From assembly GCF_002078875.1 (NCBI RefSeq), contig NC_034410.1, positions 44,776,041 through 44,840,040 on the forward strand: a stretch of DNA of 64,000 nt, read 5' to 3'. This document shows positions 14,801-29,800 of this stretch, piece by piece. Source of the stretch: Numida meleagris. Lineage: Eukaryota; Chordata; Aves; Galliformes; Numididae. The notes beneath the pieces are model-generated. The model did no database searches. It was not told where the DNA came from and was given only the letters and a program-made list of their open reading frames with translations. The position numbers and the translations under genes were made by a program. The stretch's first letter is position 1, and each line of letters opens with the position of its first letter.

Positions 14801-17800
14801 TCCTTTTGTGTGACTGTAAATAAATCTTGGCCTCCTTCACCATCACGACCTTTATATGATCCATCTCTAACAGCATTAGAGTTTTCTATCTATCACTATT
14901 ATCACATTATCTTGCCACTTCAATCCAACATCGTACTCTTTTCCACAAGTCACTATATCTGCTAGCAAGGCAAAACTTTCTAACTACTCAAATCCCTCAA
15001 AACAATTTGACGTGGACTTACAGCCCATGTATTCACCACTCCCCATCTAGAAACTGCAATGAGAATATGCTATTTCTTTATCTCTTTTATTTTCCTGCAT
15101 AAAACCACCACTCTTTACTTCCCAGAAATCTTCTGTGCCCTTCTTAACTCCTGCTTCCAAAATTCTGAGCATGAATCACACGTGGCTTAAAACATTCTGA
15201 AAGCAAACCAGTGTACCAACCAAGAGCTGAATTTCTGTGAAATTTGCAATGATGAAGAAATCCCTTTGTTTCATAATGAATAAACATTAACAATTTATCT
15301 CTTTGCTTTCCACTTGACATTTTTCTCCTCCTTCTACTACTGCTACGTTTCTTATCACTTTTATTTTCCTATAAGTCATTTCCAGCTTCATCTAAGAACC
15401 AGAGTATGTCCTGTTGCACACCAAAACAGACTAAACAATACTCTGATCTTGAAGAATATTAATCCCACCTACTTCAGGCTTTCAGACATTATGCAGGGAG
15501 TTCAATTCCTCAAATGAAAGTTACCAGCCTACCTCTTCCAGCAAACAAACTGAGTGGCCTAACCCCTTAGTCCATACCCACCAGCTTCCTCGATTCCCCG
15601 TGTAGGCAGTAGAGGGAGCCCACACACCTATGCTAAAGTCCTGCTCCAAGTAGTGTTCTTTTTCAGCAGCACTGCAAACACACTGGATCCACATTCAACG
15701 GTGGTTCAAAACCACCTCAAGTAGGCACTGATGACAAGAAAACTCACTTAAAATAGTTTTTAACCTAACTAAAAACACAATCAAAACCTTGGATAACATA
15801 GCTTACATGTATCTTAACATCTCCCAAAACACAAGTTTAAAAAGGCTAAATAAAAAGTACTCTTTTTATATATAAAAATATATAAATTATATATAATGTA
15901 TAATGTATATATAATACATATATATACAATTTCTCTGCCTCTCATGACCATGATTGGCAATATCACTATTAGAACTTGCCTCCTTGGTGGTCTAGCAGGC
16001 ACATAGGTTGAGAAGGGAAAACTAGCAGTGAACACTGAATCTCACCCCTACGCTAAGGACAGCCTAAAAAGAAGAAAACATGCCCAATATTCCTTTATTC
16101 TCCTTACAAGTTGGTTAAACTTAAACTTGGAAGTTCTACCATCTAACACCAACCATCATTATCAGTTTTTCTGCAAATCTGTAATTTGCAGAACTATGTC
16201 TAACAGCAAGCATTCCTGACAAAGAAGATTATCACTTACGTAAAAAAGGAAAAAAAAAACTTTCAGTTTTATGAATGGACGTTGGAAGCTCTCTCTGAAA
16301 TCTGCATTGGACACTTTTGTGAACAATTTCTGCATTATATGAAGAAGCCACTCATAACCTGATCATTTTACAACAGTGCTGAAGAGTTGAGGAAAAAAAT
16401 GGAAATCCAGAATTCTGATACTGATTTCCTTAATACTTCTGGAAGCAAAAAAACATGATCACCATCTGCTGTTGAGTGAAGGTATTGTCCCTCCCAATAC
16501 TTGATGTAACACCAGATTAAGACGTTTAAAGAGCATGGTATGAATATGTTCTTTACGTCAGTATTCTTCTAGCACAAGAAAAATAAAATATCTAGCAAAG
16601 TTGGTAACTTACATGAGAAAATGTGCTCTTTTACAACGCCCCAGCAAAAATGACAGTTTTTCAAATGTAGACTTGTCTTCCCATAACTCTGAAGAAAAGC
16701 CTCAGAAATAAGTACCCAGTATAATAAAGATGTTTCCCTCACCTAGTGAAGCATAGGATCCTGGAGGCAGACCAGCTGCTGACAAGCGCCCAGCTCCAGC
16801 TGTCTGTCCAGAAGCATGGCGGGCCTTTGCCCCTGCAGCAGCATTAACATCAATGTCACTGCGAGACCTTTGCAGAGTTCCTGGGCTTGGAACACTCTTG
16901 CTGCTGCCCGAAACTAGTAAAAACAACAACAATAATTGTTAGTAATGAATACAATGAATTATATTTGCAATGTTAATTTTGTCTACTGCTGCAGCAAACC
17001 TGCAAAAAATACATATGTCACACGAAGTCAATATAAACGCAAACATCAAATAACGTTGGACATGTTGCCATGACATTCAGATAAAGAATAGTTCATTTTA
17101 CAGTATTATTTATTGCCATTCAATACGAAATGTTACCATTTAATGCTATGTGCTCCCATTCTTCTACAAACTGCATCATTAGGAATGTTTATGGGGTTTA
17201 TTACATCACCGAATGCTTCAAAACACAAGGAAATTCACAGCACCCTTTGCAATACTGAGAGAAGATAGCATTTCCACATTTCAGCTGAGGTAAAGCTTTG
17301 GGCAAGTTGACTGAATACCTTGAATTGGTTTTGGCCTCATCGTCTGTAAAAAAAATTTTTTATTCACTTCCTCTTACATGCCAAATGTTAATTATTGCCT
17401 GAAGTTAATTTTCATTGACTCTTCCTTCACAGTTTCAATACCAACCAAACAAGTACCCTCAATTACTAGAGGCTTGTAAAAGGGAGTTCAGTGATTTCTT
17501 TGGAAAGAGTTAGAAAGACATTATGTGAAAGGAGAAAGAAGAGATTCAACTCTGAAAACTCGTGACAAAATTGAACTATTTGAATTGTTTTGTTTGTTTT
17601 CTCTCACGTAAAGAGTAGCAGCTACTTTGGAACAGATGAAAGGTACAAGGAATCTTTCACTTGCAAATGCGGTAAGCCCAATTATCACAAGTGGACAACA
17701 GAACAATGCACTGCTTCTTTGAGAATGACTGTTCCATGACAAAACTCCAAGATAAACAATCAATGAACAGTTCCAATACACAGCAAATTATGTCTTGTCT

Positions 17801-20800
17801 AACACTCGCAACTGAAAAATATGTAAAATCCAAGCTAAGCATGAGGAAAACATAGCTGTAGGTGCAGTTTGCAGAGACATATCATTCAATTTCAAAACAG
17901 GGTAAATGCTTAACAAAAAATTTTAAGTTCCATTTAAATCTTTTAATTCAAACAATTTTGAAGAACAAATACTGTGCACAAGATAGCATTAGCTTACCCC
18001 TGCCTGCAAAGCTGGCTGGGCTGGCTGCAGACCATTTAGAAGATAGAGGACGACTGAAAGACAAAATCCAATAAACCCATTAAGTAGGGGCTTTTATAAA
18101 TAAAACGTCCCACATATCAGATCCAAAAGCAATAATACACAATGAAATGAGACAGTAAAAGGAAAAAGAAAAGCTCTTGGTTTTTTCTCTCCCCTACTAC
18201 TTTCTCTGAATATTTTGGAGAAAAACATTTAATACAGACTGAAAACACAATCATTTTATTAGAACATCTTTTATATTTTATGAAATTAGATCTTCATCAC
18301 AGAGCATTTCTCCTCTGATAATACAAAGTTCAGGTTACAGAAATATTTAAGGCTGCCACTACAGGGTCTTATTTAACCACAGAGCTGATCTTCAAAATCA
18401 GCTGTCACGGAGAAAGTGCAGGAGCTAAACAAACACGACTGGTATATAACAAATAATCTGGTGTCTGCAATAGCAAGGAAAAATGGATGAAAGAGGGGAA
18501 GTCTTTGTATTTTTAAATACAAAAAAGGCAAGGCTGGGAGAAGCTGCATAGTACTGTGTATTTACCTGAGTTACTTGCTCAGGTGCTCAAGGATAATGTA
18601 GATTTCAGAATTATTAGGTAACTTGTCACAGAGTATTACGTATCTGCAGCTAACTATCAACAACAATATAGAATGATTTCCTAATATTAATACCTGGCCT
18701 TTGGGAAGTATTTTGTTGCGCAAGTCCTGATTGCCTGACCTTACAATGAGCTCCACAAAGTCCTAGACAACTGTTATAATTTCATCACTTCCACAATCTA
18801 CTGCAAATGACATTTCATTTAAGTAGACAGAGCTTGTCTTGCAGGGACAAGTCACTATATTTTCTCCATCTCATAATCTCCTTTACAATTATTTTTAATC
18901 AATGATCTAGAAGATCTGCAAGTACAGCGAGTCAAAAATCACAAAGAATTAGACATAGTAAGACCCTGCCCCTATTTCCTAGGTTAGTAAATGCAGGGAG
19001 AACTTGTTATCAATGCTAGAAGCTAAAAACTTAGTTTTGCATAACACAGGAAAATAACATCCATCTAAGTACAAAATTACTCAAAACTCAATTAAAAATA
19101 CATTTCCTGCATCATAACTACTTCTATTTATTGTTCTACCCCTTCCTTTCTGTAATGTTTAAGTTCAAATACCTGGAAACTTACATATCCTGCAGTACAG
19201 GAAGTAACACTTGGTAGCTTAAGGATATTTTAAAAGTTTAATTTCTATGTAACTTAGTTTCTAACATTACTAGCAACTCATTAACAATACTTTTTAACAA
19301 CATTTTTAATTTTCAGGTAAGCAATACAGATTAACTTAAACAAGAGTAATTAATCATTTCCGAATAACATTTTTGTAAAAAATAAAATAATTTCTTTAGA
19401 CTCAGAAGCAGGTAAGTGACCCTTACTTGAGGCTCTCCTGTGAGCTAGAAGATGACCTGTCTGACTGAGGGAGAGATGCTATACTGCCAGAATTCTTCAA
19501 GTATGTCTGGAGGCTTCTTTGATAAGGTGGCTCAAGAGAATTGTACAGAGTCTCTGCTTCACTAGGAAAGTGATTTCTAAGACCCAAATAAGCCCTGCAA
19601 AAAAAAAGAAAACAACCAACTGTAACTGTTCTTTATTTTCTTCAAAATATAGTCAGGATGTTGGAGATTACAAGGGATGAGAGGAAAAGGAACTTAAATT
19701 GAAAAGACATAAAGTACAAGACACAACTCACCAGCTCATTAAGAAACCAACTAAACTGACCTAAGATATCATTTCAAAAATAACTGAGTCTCTCTATCCT
19801 CTGAAATTCTCCATTCACTTATTGATTCTGTGGATAATGAGGAGTAATTCTACTCTGGCCTACACCAGTGAAAACACTGAAAAAAATTTTGATGACTTAA
19901 TTCCTGGGAAAAAAAAAGAATGATTATACAGCAATATCAAACATTATTTCTCCTCTTTCACAAGAATCTTCAAATGCTTTAAGAAGGTAGCAATTGCCTC
20001 CATCTTTAAAGCATTTTTTTTTACAATAGAAATCAAATGTTAATTCAAGGCTCTAAGAACAGAAATATAACTTTTCAACCTAACTTATGCCCTTTTCTTC
20101 ACAGGTAAGCAATCAAATGTGGCTAACATATCACATATTTTCACCTCTCTACCCCTCATGAAAAATCTACAAATTTTCAGAACACAAAGTAGTACAAACT
20201 TACTTCCTTGCCTCCACTCTTGCTTCTGCATCAGCATCATGAATGCCCTTCTTGATCGTTTCAACTAAGACAGCTGCATGCCTAGAAGACAAACATGCTT
20301 CATACTATTTTGCTCCCCCAAATTCAATTCTAAAGTAGTAAATTTTAAATAGTTAATATATTAAAGTAAAAAAAAGAAAGTAGAGAGAAGTTCTAAGGTA
20401 TGAAGTAAACAAATGCTTAAGCATGCTGATGATATAACTGCACCTGCTGTAGAGGCTTACGTAGGCTTCCCAGATATTTCCTTTTCTGAAGGCATAAGCT
20501 ATGTTTTCTAAAAAAGTAAAGGCTACAGTGAAGGCAGACAAATGTAGTTTTTTTCAAAACAAAAGAAAACAAACAGATGAAAACACACTTCTTGTTTTCT
20601 TTAACCAGCCTTTTAAGATGCTTCCTTGAAATGCTGACTATGCATAAATATACAGATATTTCAATAGTTCACTTCCTTGAATCAAAGAGATTCTGGAAGA
20701 ACAGAAGAATATACCATGTTGGAAGGCACCCACAAGAATCACCGAATCCAACTCCTGCCTCCACACAGGACAACCCAAAATTCTAACCCTATGTCTGAGA

Positions 20801-23800
20801 GCACTGTTCAGATGCCTCTTCAACTCTGGCAAGTTCAGTGCCATTGACCACTGCTCTGGGGAGCTTGTTCCATACATATCACCTTTTGGTGCAGACCCTT
20901 TCCCTAACCCCCAGCAGCCCCTCCCCTGACACAGCTCCATGCCGTTCCCTCAGGCCCTGTCGCTGTCACAGAGAGCAGAGCTCAGCGCTGCCCCTCCGCT
21001 CCCTGTGAGGAGCTGCAGCCGCCATGAGACCTCCCCTCAGCTCTGGGCTGAGCAAACCAAGGGACCACAGCCTCTCCTCGTACACCTTGCCCTCCAGATC
21101 CTTCACCACCTTTATAACCCTCCTTCGGATGCTCTCCAACATTTTTACATCCTTCTCATACTGCAGTGCCCAAACCCACACCCAGTGCTGGAGGTGAGGC
21201 CACACAGCACAGAGCACAGTGGGACAACCCCTTCCCTCACCTGGATGGCAATGTGGGCCTGACGCATCATCCCCAGGTACAGTTGGCCCTTTGGGTGTCC
21301 AGGGCACAGTGCTGACTAAGATTCAACTTGATGTCAGCCATCAGGAACTCCCAGACCCCTTTCTGTGGGGTGGCTCGCCTGCCTCTTTGTCCCCAGGTCT
21401 GTACATAAATCCTGGGGTGCTCCACCCCAGATGCAGAATTTGGCACTTGCTCTTGTTCAACTCCATGTACTTCGTGATTGCTGAGCCATCACATTGGTCA
21501 AGATGTTCAGGACGTTTACATGTGGTACTAAGGGACATGGTTTAGTAGGGAAATATTGGTGGTAGGTGGACTGTTGGACTAGATGATCTTGGAGATCTTT
21601 TTCAACCTCTGTGATTATATGATTCTATGATTCTAAGATCTGTTTGCCTTTAAGAGAGTCAACAGCTCCTCCAATTTAGCAGTGTCCTCAAACTTAGCAT
21701 ACACTTGAATCCCGCATCCAGACACCATCCCCAGACCAAGCCTTTCCTTGACAGATAAAGCACCTGATCCTGTAGAGAGGGGTGTGATTTAAAAGGCCTA
21801 AAGAACATCACTGATTTGGTTACCTTGCTTTCTAGATCTCTAGAAAAACCAATAAAAGCAGAGGAACCAAACAGGGTTGCTTATCTCCCATTTATGTCAT
21901 CAGCAAAATGCACTTAATGTCATTTAGGGCAGCCTCTGGGAGATAAATGATACTATGAAGATACACCACCAGATGCTAATGGCTTGCAGAAGCTGTGCTA
22001 TTAAAATCACAGAGCATTTGCAACACATGGCAACAAACTGGGAAGAGATTGCTATTTTCTTTGCTACTTGACTCAAGTTCAAACATCTCTTGCTGTGTGC
22101 AGGACCAACAACAAGTGCTGGTCAGTGACATCTGCTCTGGCTGCTCATGTCAGCCTGTTGGGTGACACACAGCGATGTCACTGTGATGACGTGGGCATCA
22201 TGGTGAAGTATGAGCACCTCCCAACAGAATTGGCAGGGCAAAACCTGTGTCATTCCAGAAATGCTTCTACATGAGAGCTTTGGTCAAACTGAGACAAGAA
22301 AAATTAAAATTGAGCAAATCAGAAATGTCTTCTGTTTCTGAGCCAGAGAAGCTGGTTGAGTCCTCAGGCTTCCCTTCTTCTCATCCTCCACAACAGGATG
22401 AGAAAGAACAATTTGGGATGCTGCTCTAGCACGGATAGGAAGAAAAGGATTCACAAATTTTTTCAGAAGAAGAGTAATTGCTCATATGGAATATAGGAGG
22501 AGAGGGGGAAGATAAGGAGAAGAGGCCACCGGAAATCAAGGTTGGAGCATACAGATTTCCTTCTCCCTAGCACCTGAATGAGCCATATGACCTGCTGTGC
22601 TAGAAAGGTTGGCTGACATTCAACAACATAATCAATTCAAGGATTCAATTAAAAGAGTTCTGTATTAATACTCATTAGCAGTTTATTATTGGAGAAAAAA
22701 TGTATTGGCCCATACCTTTCCAATGAATGCGTTTGCCACTCTTGTAATAACAGGTCTAAAAATTCAAAGGAGCGCCTAAGAAGACAGAAAAAAAGGTTTT
22801 AATTAATACTCATTTCTCCAATGTGCTTGTAGAATAAGCAGAAACTTTAGTATTTTCATCTTGAGGGAAATAAATACTTAAACACGCTTTGATTTTATCT
22901 GTCAAATCAGGACACCAGCCTGCTTACTGAAAGGCCAAAATAATTGGTATACAAAGCAAACGTGCAAGCTACCTAAACCTTATACTTCAAAAAATTTAAA
23001 CATCTTTAGTTTAAGTCATGTTATTACACAGTGCTGTTAGTTTTATTAGCCTCCAAATACAAGACACATCAGTAAATTTTAAATTTGCACAAACTATAAC
23101 ATCTTAATATTAAAAAGTAATATATCAATACTTTAAAAATTCAGCTATTAAGTTACACCATAATGTTTAACCAGCTTTATGTTTCTGTCCCAAACACTAT
23201 TCCCACCCTTCCACAAGTCATTACAAAGTATTTACCATGAAGGAAAACATGACACCACTAATATGGGGCCATACACACAGAAAGTACTCCTCAATACTTT
23301 CTGGCACTGAATATATTAAGTTACTTAACTGTATTTATTATTAATTCAGAATACTTCACAACACAGCAGACACACATTAGCAAATGCATATTCTGAAATA
23401 TCTCTGAAACTAGATCCTGGTAAACAAATCAAACTGACACAGATTTGGAAGGTGTGTAGATAACTAAGACTTCCAAAAGGTAGTGGACTATATGGTACGG
23501 AACTCTTCTATTTGCTCTGGCTATTTTGCACCTTAGACCCGTTTGATATCATTTTTCTTCTGGCCAAATCATTTGGACACGTATAAAACATGGCAAAGAA
23601 ACCCTGAAAGGATTAGGAATTCTTCTCATTATTGTAACAAATTTAGTTTTTCTTTATGAAGGAATTAAGCCAGTATGAAAACAAAACAATTTTGGCTGCC
23701 TTCACTGACATGCACTGGATTATGAACTGAAACCATGTTCCTTGACAAAACTGCAATAAGTGGAAACACTGAAGCCTGTGGAGTGTTTTACAGTAAAACA

Positions 23801-26800
23801 GGAAGTTTTAACATGTTAGTACAATTTGGGTTGAGATAGTAGTTGCTTAGGATGCAAACGCAGCTTAAAAAGAGTAAACAGTGTAGATGCTCAGTTATTT
23901 CTGGCAAACACACAGCTATATTGCTTTCATGGTTAAAGAGGGTCCCGAATCAGCATTAACTGCTTTTGTGAGATTTTGTGCAAAAAATGACACTCTATCA
24001 GGAACAACGAGTGTCATCAAGAGCCAAATCAAGCATTAAAGTATCTTTTTTTTTTTGAAAAAATGTGCTAAAGATGCACATCAGCATTTAAATATGGCAA
24101 CAGATTGATCCACCGTGTCCTACCTCTATCTCAATCCCACAGCCCAGAGCGGTGGTATGCTGATTGATCTAGGCAGAGTATCAGACAGCCTAGCTACAAG
24201 AATCCAAACCACACTGCAAAGAACTTACAAAGTCCTCTACATGCAGTAGGCAGAAGTATAATGCAGTGCTTCTGCAAGAGCTAACCTCACTAAGTCTGTC
24301 AGGTCTAGCCCTAACCACAGTTAACGGGCTCAGGTTGGTTCTTAGTGAGGACATGCATACCTGACTCACAATATCCCAAGGCCTCTCAATATCGGTTTTG
24401 TTTATTTTTATTAATGGTACTTTTTTTCCAACAAGAGTTACAAATACTTAAAATAAATTCTGCAGAAGGATACAGTGCACATCTCTAATTATGTCAGAAA
24501 AATACTGTTTCTTAACAATGTCCAAGTAACTTTGCTTAAATTCATTATTGTTGTTTACTGGAACACACAGTTCCTTGTATTCAGAGCTGATAGCTGGATG
24601 TATTCAAAGCTGTTTACTTTCAACAAACAACTATCATATTTAGAAAGCAACAACTTCAATAATTTGGTATTTGAGTATATTGTAACATACCTTCTAACTG
24701 CAACCGATTTTGAGGTACAGTTGCTTGTTATTAAAGGTATGAGTCGGGGCACGTGGGTATGCTGAAAAAAGTAAACAAAGCAGTTAATGACAAAAGCACT
24801 CCTGAATTTGTATGGTAATAATTAACTCAAACAGAATTGGAAACAATAACAGTTGCAACTGATCTCTTATAACTATTAGTGAAACTACATACAGGAGACT
24901 GCTGCTAGCATACACATTTATTAAGCTTTTTTTCCTTCCCACAAGATCAAGCAAAATGTGTTTCCAGTGAGAATCAACAACCACATCACGATACGCAATG
25001 TTTAGCTGTGTAAAGTCATATCTGAAGGCTCTAATGCAACTTTCTCCTCAGAAGAGTTCCAAACAGTTTTTTGTTCATTTGTTTTACCTGAAGGAAAAAT
25101 AAAGGCATAGCAGTCTTAAAATCAGAGTTAAGGAGCAAAAAGAAACCTGAAATTATGGGCCTTCTTTTAATGATCAATCAATATGGTTAACGTTAAAAAC
25201 ATCAAATTCTTTTTAATGCAAAGTATGTCAATAAAAGAAGAAAGGCATGACATATAATATAAACAAACTTATGTATGAAATCTAAATGTAAACACCTAAC
25301 ATTCTAATGGGAAAAGGAAATCCTTGAACTATCATTTGAAGTGGTTAAGATAAGCTACATTAAATCCAGATGCAACAATTTAATCCAGAATTAGAAGAGC
25401 CTTACTTCAGCTCATCTTAACTTCTTTTAGACATAAAGCATTACCATTTTAATTCCAAGTAATATGGTTCAACAAATGCATTTTCTGTTAATTTCTTTAT
25501 TCCTTTCTTGAATAAATACGTCAGATAACTTGTATAACAGCTCCTATTATATTGCCAGATTTCACGTCTATAGAAACTGCTTCAAAACTACAGTTCAGAA
25601 AAACTCTTATCATCTCACATATCACTCTTTTCTCCTTAGGCTATTGTTACAAGATACAAACACACAAATCAAAAGAGCCGACAAAGAATTATCAGCTCTC
25701 AGAGTACTGCCAACTTCAGAATTAGCAGGGAATGAGTCCAAAAACCCAGGAAAGCCCAGCAGCTGCATTTGTTCCTACTGATACACTTTTAAACTGTTTT
25801 TTGGTGTTTTGTTTATGTTTCCATAGTTTTAAATGGCATGTGACAGCTACAAGGGAACAACAAGTAATACTAGGGAGAAAAAATAAAATGGTTTTATGTA
25901 TGAAACTTCTGTGTTCCAAATCTTTGGAGATATCAACTCTATACTTTCTGAAGAATGTTTGAGAAAGGACTCAAAGGCTCAGGCTTGCTTTTATTCAGCT
26001 TTAAGACTGTGCATTTTCAGCTATACGCCACTGAAGCCGCATCAATAACATGCTTCCCTCCAACTCACCCTGAAAATCATCTCCCTTCAGAAAACATTTT
26101 CCACTACCATGCAACCTTATAATGATTTTTTTTTTTTAAATATACGTAAGGTAAATCAGTAAGCTAAATAAAAGTCAAGAAAGAGAAATAAAACTACAGT
26201 ATAAGAACTGTCTGGAGGACTAGAGGGAATGGCCTCAAGTTGCGCCAGGGGAGATTCAGGCTGGATGTTAAGAAATACTACTTCTACGAAAGAGTGGTCA
26301 GGCGCTGGAATGGGCTGCCCACGGAGGTGGTGGAGTCAGCAACCCTGGAGGTGTCCAAGGAACGTTTAGATGTTGTGTTGAGGGACATGGTTTAGTGAGA
26401 ACTATTGGTGATAGGTAGACGGTTGGACTGGATGATCTTGTAGGTCTTTTTCAGCCTTGGTGATTCTACGATTCTATGAAATACAAAGTGCAATGAAAGG
26501 GCAAAGATGAGAGGTGAAGCTCTTCCAAGTAACTGTTTAAACACTGCATAATACAGATGCTCTCTTTTTATTGTGGACTCAATTTCAAAGCAGCAAGATA
26601 CAAAAGCACAAGGATGTGAACTGGCTGTCAGTGGTTTCTGGTATGAGTTTTTGAGCACACATCAGTCGTAATGGCTTGGGATCAAATACTGATCATAAAG
26701 TTTCCTTGACCTCATTTAATTCAAGGGAAGAGATCTGTGGGCAGATCTCCTTTTTTCCACTGAGGTCTGAATTTTCTGACTGTCAAAACACCCTGCATAT

Positions 26801-29800
26801 GCCATTTATTTGTTGAGTATTTGAACAGAATGGATAGGATTTTCCTGTTCCATATCTCTATCCTTGTATGTTAAAAGTAAATATAACAGCTAAATATAAC
26901 AGAAGTTTCTACAAAATCAGGGCAGCTATAGCTGATGCATAGGCTCATCTTCAAACGAACCAATAAAGCCAATTTAACATAATTTAGTGATTTTTTAATT
27001 TCATGTTGCTTTTCTAGCGATTGATTTGCCTCCATAAGTAAGAAGACAGAGTTATTTTCCTAAATGTCTGAACTCATCTAATGTGACTGTGAATGATATT
27101 CTTCTCTCAGAACAGTAACCATACTACATAAGGGTGTATTCCTTCCTCCTCTCTCAACTCTATGCCGTCAGTCATCTCCATGTGCACTATAAAACACTGG
27201 GAGGGAAATACTGATACTTCTTAGCCCAAGTGCTGATGTCAACATGAGGCAGAAAGTCTCAAGAATACCTTCTTAGAGGCATGGTCAGACTGAATGATAA
27301 CTACAGATTCCAAAACATAATGAGCATGGTAACAGAATGTGTGAGTCATCAAAATACTTAATTTCCTAAAAATTTTGAAAATTACAACTGTCACACTGTT
27401 ACAGTGATGACAGTGAGCAGAACTAAGCGTCTTGCATAAGTAAGTAAAGAACAACACAGCATGTAATGTAAAACTACAGACAACCTCCCACTCCTATACA
27501 GAACATAAATATGGCAGTACAAGTTCCAGAAGTCCAGTTAAGTATGTTGGCTCAGACACAGGTTGGTAGTAGATGCTTAAGGAGCAGACAATAAAAAAAA
27601 CACAGCTAGCATACAATATTCTCCTCTATACGTTACAGCTTTAAGGAATCAAAAACTTAGAAAGTTCCAAACTCAAGGATTAAAAATCTCTGCTGTGCTT
27701 TTCCTTCGATGAACTTGTGCCTTCTGATCTTATCGATACATGTCTGACCTCTTCAACATTCTATTATGAACTCCATGTAATAAATATTTTATTTATATAT
27801 GTAATACATATATGTAAAGACGTAAATTATTTATTAATGTACATTAATGCTACATATCAATATATTCATGTATTGATTCTAGATGTGTTATAAATTATAA
27901 TTCTCTTGTGAAAAGAACTTTTTCCAACAATCTATTCTAAGCCTGTTGACTGGTAGCTTGCTCTGCCTTTTGCAAAACGTCAGTTAACTTTTGAAATTGC
28001 CTTTTTCAAAAAAATACAACTAAGTCTGTAAAAATCATGAAAACAGACTAGCTTTTTGTACTAATAGTATCTTTACCGTGATAACATTGTTGTTTGATGC
28101 CAATGATAAATAGTATTTGTCTTCTCAGAAGGAAAATTAGTTATCCAGTGTTAAACAGTCTTTAAAAAATTATTAGATAATTCTAATATTTCCAAATTGG
28201 TCATATCTCTACTAAGAGCAGCTATCTGACTATTTCTAACAAGCACAACAAAAGCAGAACACCTACCCGAATAATGAATCTAATGGCTGCACACCCAGAA
28301 GTTGCCATCACTTTGGCGCTGTTGGGAACCAGATTAAAAAGAGTAGGCACAATAGCTTCAGCGCCATGATCAAACTTGTTTCCCAGAACAGTTGAAAGAT
28401 GGCTATGCAGGAAAAAGAAATAGAGCTGATTAGTTGAAATTAATTTCTTAATTACGTAAAATGTACAATGTATTTTGTGGTTTTAACATTATCTTACTAA
28501 ACAGCAGAATTTCTTGATCTTGTTATTTCCAAGTCTTTGCCTCACTGGAAATGCAGGATTCGCAGAACATTTTTATTAGCAGACACATTAGAAGGTTTAA
28601 CTATGTAACTTTATTTCATAATGAAAAACAAATACCACAATTTGAAAAGCTAATATTCTCACCAAAATGCTGGCAAAACTGAATTTATCATAGCAAGCTA
28701 TCCATAAAAATGTACTCCTTCACTTTTTCGATGTTATAATTTCAGTATTAACAAATATGGTAACACATACAGCACAGAGTAACAATATTGTCCAGTGGTG
28801 ACAACAAATGCTTCCATACAGGCAGACTGTAAATATAAAAAGAATGTGGAAGTGACAATAAATACATCAGTGTTTTAGGGATTGTGAAAAATTCCTAACT
28901 TTTAGGTCTGGATGAGGACATTTACACAGTATACTTACACTACTACTGACTTCACACTAGGAAGCAAACATTATTTTCTCAAATCCTGAATTTCCCTGGC
29001 AAGGATTGCTGTATGCACCAGAAGCTCTCCATGGTCTGTTCTACCATAAGGCCAGAAAAGTAAGGGTGAATTCTGGGACGTACACAGCCACTGCGTACCA
29101 GTAGGTACATTAATGCCTTCATAAAGGGGCAATAAAGCCACAGAAAGGATGGAAGTGGGAAAAACTGCCTTGCTGTAAACACAGAGCTTCCCCTCCTCCC
29201 CCAACTTATACCCCATGATAATGAGGGCAGAGGTCTTAATTCTGTTAGTCAGGGCTCTTAAGATTGTCATGGAAATTAAAAGATTATTGTCTCACTGAAA
29301 TGTATAAAGTTCTATTTAGACTTTCACTTGAATTTTACCTTTTTAATCACATCTGAGACAATTCAAGTCAAGTGGAAGGGCACAAAACACAGAGCAGCCC
29401 ACTTTTAAAGTCACAGTAAAGTCCTACGCCAAACACTCAAGTGCTTTTGAGACTAACCCCCAACATTACAGCAGTACTTACTGCAGTTTGTACTAACACT
29501 AAATACTTGGTCTAGTGACGGTAACTTCCTCTTCACATACAGCCTTTTACAAGGATTACTGGCTATATTTATCACCTAAAAGAACAAATTACTTTGAAAT
29601 GTTTCTGTTACATTTTCTCTACAGCTTCAGATCTTGACTCTTTATCAGTAACAGTGTACAGCAAGACAATCCTTCCCAAGCACCTCACAGTCAAATTCAC
29701 ACTAAAATCTAGCAATGCACACAAACAAATGTAAAACTATACTTACGCTACAGTAATACATGCTTCTCTAACCACCTGGGATCTCAGATCCTTGGCTGAC

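Larger units (their letters stand above)
9334..16742 (-). other. CLASP2: CLASP2 introns flanking the 24- and 18-nt microexons
   Basis: Three introns (9334-11129, 11148-13924, 13949-16742). Content is AT-rich intron with short A-runs and the TA-rich block at 15.87 kb. Long introns around tiny exons fit regulated cassette splicing. No other gene seen. Confidence 0.75.
16914..20203 (-). other. CLASP2: CLASP2 introns between exons 9 and 12
   Basis: Short introns 16914-17997, 18054-19426 and 19595-20203. No repeat or additional exon recognised. Confidence 0.8.
22776..28266 (-). other. CLASP2: CLASP2 introns between exons 6 and 8
   Basis: Two introns, 22776-24690 and 24762-28266. The second carries the forward CR1 end at 26209-26478 and a TA-rich zone at 27.78-27.87 kb. 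Otherwise nothing recognised. Confidence 0.8.

Noticed and set aside
20966..21307. 113-aa minus-strand open frame
   Set aside because: It is the decayed C-terminal part of CR1 ORF2, already explained by the CR1 call; it contains the RT-tail-like phrase [15 protein letters not shown].
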